This document shows, in pieces, positions 51,077-53,841 of a stretch of DNA of 53,841 nt. Position numbers and translations under genes: made by a program. The notes under the pieces are model-generated. The model had not been told where the DNA came from, did no database searches, and saw nothing but the letters and a program-made list of their open reading frames with translations. The stretch comes from Eubacteriales bacterium. GTDB taxonomy: Bacteria > Bacillota > Clostridia > Oscillospirales > CAG-272. Position 1 is the first letter of the stretch. Each line of letters opens with the position of its first letter. Location: the NCBI GenBank assembly GCA_018383975.1, contig JAHAZT010000027.1:1-53841 (forward strand), read 5' to 3'.

Positions 51077-51922
51077 ATGAAAAAAATCGCAGCAATCATC
51101 ATCACGCTCGCAATCACGCTTCTGCTTCTCGCTTCGTGCGGCGGCAAGAAAGGTGTGACCATCGCAGTTCCGAACGATACAACAAACGAAGCCCGCGCGC
51201 TCCTTCTTCTTGAAGCAAACGGACTTATCAAACTCAAGGAAGGCGCAGGAATTACGGCAACAGTTCGTGACATCGTCGAAAATCCTTATAACATCAAAAT
51301 AAAAGAGGTTGAAGCCGCACAGCTTCCCAACTTCCTCCCCGACGTTGACTATGCCGTCATAAATTCAAACTACGCTCTCCCCGCCGGTCTCAATCCGACA
51401 AAGGACTCGCTCGCAATTGAAGGCTCATACAGTAAATACGCAAATATTCTTGCCGTCAAAAAAGGCAACGAAAGCACCCCGAAGACAAAGGCTCTCAAGG
51501 CGGCTCTCGAAAGCAAGCAGGTTGCGGATTTCATTGCAAAAAAATATGACGGCGCCGTCATAAGCACAATTGACAATCCCACAAACGGCTTTGACGCCTC
51601 TGTTGACTATGCTTCCCTTGCCGGAACGAAAATCACAGTCGCCGCTTCGCCCACTCCCCATGCGGAAATTCTTGAAGAAGCAAAGAAAATTCTTGCCGAA
51701 AAGAACATCACGCTTGAAATCAAAACCTTTTCCGATTACGTTGTCCCGAACAACGTTGTCGAAAGCGGCGAATGCGACGCAAACTACTTCCAGCACACCC
51801 CCTACCTTGATAATTTCAACGAAAACAACGGCACGCACATCGTTTCTGTTTCCGCAGTTCACGTTGAGCCTATGGGTGTTTACTCCAAAAGCCATACAAC
51901 GCTTGAAGATATAAAAAAATAA
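51077..51922 (+). CDS. metQ: methionine ABC transporter substrate-binding lipoprotein
   Basis: A 281-residue lipoprotein of the NlpA/MetQ family (signal MKKIAAIIITLAITLLLLASC, lipobox LLASC). The mature part has ARALLLLEANGLIKLKEG, LPDVDYAVINSNYALPAGL, and DYVVPNNVVESGECDANYFQHTPYLDNFN, all typical of MetQ. It captures D/L-methionine for MetNI. The ATG at 51077 follows AAAGGAG with 9-nt spacing; the frame open to 51038 crosses the terminator tail. Confidence 0.92.
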   Translation: MKKIAAIIITLAITLLLLASCGGKKGVTIAVPNDTTNEARALLLLEANGLIKLKEGAGITATVRDIVENPYNIKIKEVEAAQLPNFLPDVDYAVINSNYALPAGLNPTKDSLAIEGSYSKYANILAVKKGNESTPKTKALKAALESKQVADFIAKKYDGAVISTIDNPTNGFDASVDYASLAGTKITVAASPTPHAEILEEAKKILAEKNITLEIKTFSDYVVPNNVVESGECDANYFQHTPYLDNFNENNGTHIVSVSAVHVEPMGVYSKSHTTLEDIKK

Positions 51923-51940
51923 TTAAGGCAGAGTTTTATA

Positions 51941-52939
51941 ATGATAGAATTACGCAACATTTGCAAGACCTTTGAAGGCGCGGGCGGAAAAGTCGACGCG
52001 CTTCACAACATAAACCTGACAATATCGGACGGCGATATTTACGGTATTATCGGTATGAGCGGAGCCGGAAAAAGCACTCTTGTTCGCTGTATCAATATGC
52101 TTGAACGCCCGACAGAAGGCGAGGTTATAGTCGACGGAGTGAATATGGGAGAGCTTTCCCCCTCTCAGCTCCGCGAAGCAAGACGCGGCATAACAATGAT
52201 TTTTCAGGGCTTTAATCTGCTTATGCAGAAAAATTGCCTGAAAAACGTCTGTTTCCCGATGGAGCTTGCGGGCATACCGAAGGCGGACGCCGTAAAGCGT
52301 GCGACGGAGCTTCTTGAACTTGTCGGCTTGCCGGACAAGGCAAAAGCCTATCCCGCCCAGCTTTCAGGCGGTCAGCAGCAAAGAGTTGCCATAGCCCGTG
52401 CGCTTGCAACGAATCCGAAAGTGCTTCTCTGCGATGAGGCAACAAGCGCGCTTGACCCGAACACTACCCACTCAATTCTCGAACTGATACGGGACATAAA
52501 TAAAAAACTCGGAATAACCGTCATAATCATCACGCACCAGATGAGCGTTGTCGAAGAGGTCTGCAATCATGTTGCGATTCTCGATAACGGCGAAGTCGTT
52601 GAAGAAGGCGCAGTCGGAACGGTATTCGCAAGTCCGAAATCGGCGGCGGCAAGACGGCTCGTTTTCCCCGGCGGCGCGGACGATCAGGTCTCAAATCCGC
52701 ACAAGGAAAAACGGCTCCGCGTTGTTTTCAGCGGCGCACAGGCGGCGAGTATGCCCCTCATTTCGTCAATGGCGATTGAAATGAACATTCTCGTAAACAT
52801 AGTTTCCGCCGCCACACGATGCATTGACGACAGAACCTACGGATCTATGCTTCTGGGCGTTCCCGGCGGCGAGGAACAGGCAAAGATGGTTGCCGGATAT
52901 CTCGGCTCCGTTGAAAACGTGACAGTTGAGGAGGTGTAA
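51941..52939 (+). CDS. metN: methionine ABC transporter ATP-binding protein
   Basis: A 332-residue ATPase: Walker A GMSGAGKST, Q-loop TMIFQGFNLL, signature LSGGQQQRVAIARAL, Walker B VLLCDEATSALDP, H-loop IIITHQ, and a C-terminal NIL domain (about 250-332) that binds Met and inhibits transport in MetN proteins. AAGG precedes the ATG at 8-10 nt. Followed by metI with 2 bp in between. Confidence 0.93.
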   Translation: MIELRNICKTFEGAGGKVDALHNINLTISDGDIYGIIGMSGAGKSTLVRCINMLERPTEGEVIVDGVNMGELSPSQLREARRGITMIFQGFNLLMQKNCLKNVCFPMELAGIPKADAVKRATELLELVGLPDKAKAYPAQLSGGQQQRVAIARALATNPKVLLCDEATSALDPNTTHSILELIRDINKKLGITVIIITHQMSVVEEVCNHVAILDNGEVVEEGAVGTVFASPKSAAARRLVFPGGADDQVSNPHKEKRLRVVFSGAQAASMPLISSMAIEMNILVNIVSAATRCIDDRTYGSMLLGVPGGEEQAKMVAGYLGSVENVTVEEV

Positions 52940-52941
52940 AA

Positions 52942-53640
52942 ATGAATAATATGTTTTCTCCGGAAAAACTGCAAACGGCTGTCGATATATTGAAGCACGA
53001 TATTCCGGCTGCAATTTTTGAAACGCTGTACGTTACGCTCATCGCCACGTTTTTTGCATTTGTTATAGGACTTCCGCTCGGTGTTCTGCTCGTTGTCGGA
53101 GACAAAGGCGGCGTTCTTCCCCTTCCGAAATGGCTTATGAAATTGCTGAACGTCATAGTCAATCTTCTCCGTTCCGTCCCTTTTATAATACTTATTGTCG
53201 TTGTGTTCCCTCTCACGAGGCTTATCGTCGGCACAACGATAGGCTCGGTAGCGTCGATTGTACCTCTTGTCATAGCGGCGTTTCCGTTTGTCGCAAGACT
53301 TGTTGAAAGCAGTCTGCGCGAAGTCAATCCCAACATAATCGAAGCGGCGCAGAGTATGGGCGCAACACCGTTTCAGATAATCACAAAGGTAATGATTCCC
53401 GAAAGCGTTCCGTCACTTGTTTCAAACGCCACGATAGCCGTAACCACAATTCTAGGTTACACGGCAATGAGCGGTGCAATCGGCGGCGGCGGACTCGGAA
53501 ATATCGCCATTATGTACGGTTATATGCGTTATAACTATATGGTAATACTGATTGCCGTTGTGCTTCTTATCGTGCTTGTTCAGGTATTCCAGAGCGCAGG
53601 CACCGCAATTTCCGTAAAGACGGACAAAAGACTGAAATAA
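52942..53640 (+). CDS. metI: methionine ABC transporter permease
   Basis: A 232-residue permease of the MetI family with about five or six transmembrane helices (first near 25-45) and the ATPase-contact loop EAAQSMGATPFQIITKVMIPES. Works as a homodimer with MetN. GAGGAGG lies before the ATG. The gene ends at a strong terminator shared with glnS. Confidence 0.93.
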   Translation: MNNMFSPEKLQTAVDILKHDIPAAIFETLYVTLIATFFAFVIGLPLGVLLVVGDKGGVLPLPKWLMKLLNVIVNLLRSVPFIILIVVVFPLTRLIVGTTIGSVASIVPLVIAAFPFVARLVESSLREVNPNIIEAAQSMGATPFQIITKVMIPESVPSLVSNATIAVTTILGYTAMSGAIGGGGLGNIAIMYGYMRYNYMVILIAVVLLIVLVQVFQSAGTAISVKTDKRLK

Positions 53641-53646
53641 AAATTA

Positions 53647-53680
53647 AAAACGCTCTTCCGATGCGGAAGAGCGTTTTTTG
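53647..53680. terminator. bidirectional terminator between metI and glnS
   Basis: 14-bp stem AAAACGCTCTTCCG / CGGAAGAGCGTTTT with a 3-nt loop and T-run. Confidence 0.9.
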
Positions 53681-53686
53681 TATTCA

Positions 53687-53841
53687 TCAGAATTTATATC
53701 CGTCTTTAAGGCTGACGATTCTGTTGAACCTGTTTGCGTGCCTGGAGTCCGGAGTGAAATAACCCGTTCTTACAAACTGGAACTTTTCACCCGGCTTTGC
53801 ATCGCCCAGCGACGGTTCAATCTTTGCGTCGTCTATCTCTA
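53687..53841 (-). CDS. glnS: glutaminyl-tRNA synthetase, C-terminal end (partial)
   Basis: Last 50 or so codons of a minus-strand gene that runs off the window. The end reads ...[14 protein letters not shown] and [14 protein letters not shown], the C-terminal anticodon-binding barrel of GlnRS. Stop TGA at 53687-53689. Confidence 0.9.
   Translation of the reverse strand, partial: EIDDAKIEPSLGDAKPGEKFQFVRTGYFTPDSRHANRFNRIVSLKDGYKF

Noticed and set aside
1..53841. CRISPR array, insertion sequence, integrase, phage or toxin-antitoxin genes
   Set aside because: No regular repeat-spacer pattern, transposase, integrase, or matching two-gene pattern was found on either strand.

Overview
The window looks like a chromosomal segment of an anaerobic, endospore-forming clostridium (Bacillota, class Clostridia), probably an uncultured gut or rumen lineage of moderate G+C. 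The basis is the presence of sigma-G, WhiA, DnaE of the Gram-positive type, DUF951, formate-THF ligase, a Ydj-like SPFH module, many lipoproteins, strong Shine-Dalgarno (SD) sites and A+T-rich sigma-A promoters. Nothing here is phage, plasmid, insertion sequence or CRISPR. Species-level naming is not possible from what I can see.

Layout. (1) 1-1.4 kb: a sugar-isomerase-like gene. (2) 1.4-6.9 kb, minus strand: murB-whiA-dnaE, from a promoter that faces away from the next operon. (3) 6.9-10 kb, plus strand: a Crp/Fnr regulator and a three-gene NitT/TauT-type ABC importer. (4) 10-12.8 kb: a repeat-rich surface protein and a small lipoprotein. (5) 12.8-18.5 kb, minus strand: an apparent six-gene operon of an ECF S component, an AraC regulator, a HAD-IIA phosphatase, and a GlpA-like / GlpB-like / DUF1667 glycerol-3-phosphate oxidation set. 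(6) 18.6-26.4 kb: polA with a DUF4358 lipoprotein, tRNA-Thr, SDR-GNAT, a three-repeat lipoprotein, a small P-loop protein and DUF951. (7) 26.5-36.3 kb: a giant cyclic beta-1,2-glucan synthase-like enzyme and ComEC. (8) 36.4-42.1 kb: pgi, a tiny Cys/His-rich ORF, ttcA-like, sigG, rsuA-like and an MsmX/UgpC-type ATPase. (9) 42.2-46.5 kb: fhs, and opposite it glpK with a monoglyceride-lipase-like hydrolase. (10) 46.7-50 kb: an SPFH / zinc-ribbon / TPM envelope-stress module (YdjI-YdjG-YdjH type, without PspA). (11) 50.2-53.6 kb: a YfcE-type phosphodiesterase, then metQNI behind a methionine-rich leader peptide and terminator. (12) The 3' end of glnS closes the window.

How the parts fit. Two separated loci point to glycerolipid use: lipase and glycerol kinase at 44-46.5 kb, and glycerol-3-phosphate oxidation plus a phosphatase at 13-17 kb. 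The most unusual element is upstream of metQNI. A 33-codon leader ORF carries five elongator Met codons in eight residues. A stretch just after them can form a perfect 12-bp helix with RNA that overlaps the 5' arm of an intrinsic terminator. This reads as ribosome-mediated attenuation that senses methionine (and perhaps cysteine), where an S-box or a T-box would be the usual finding.
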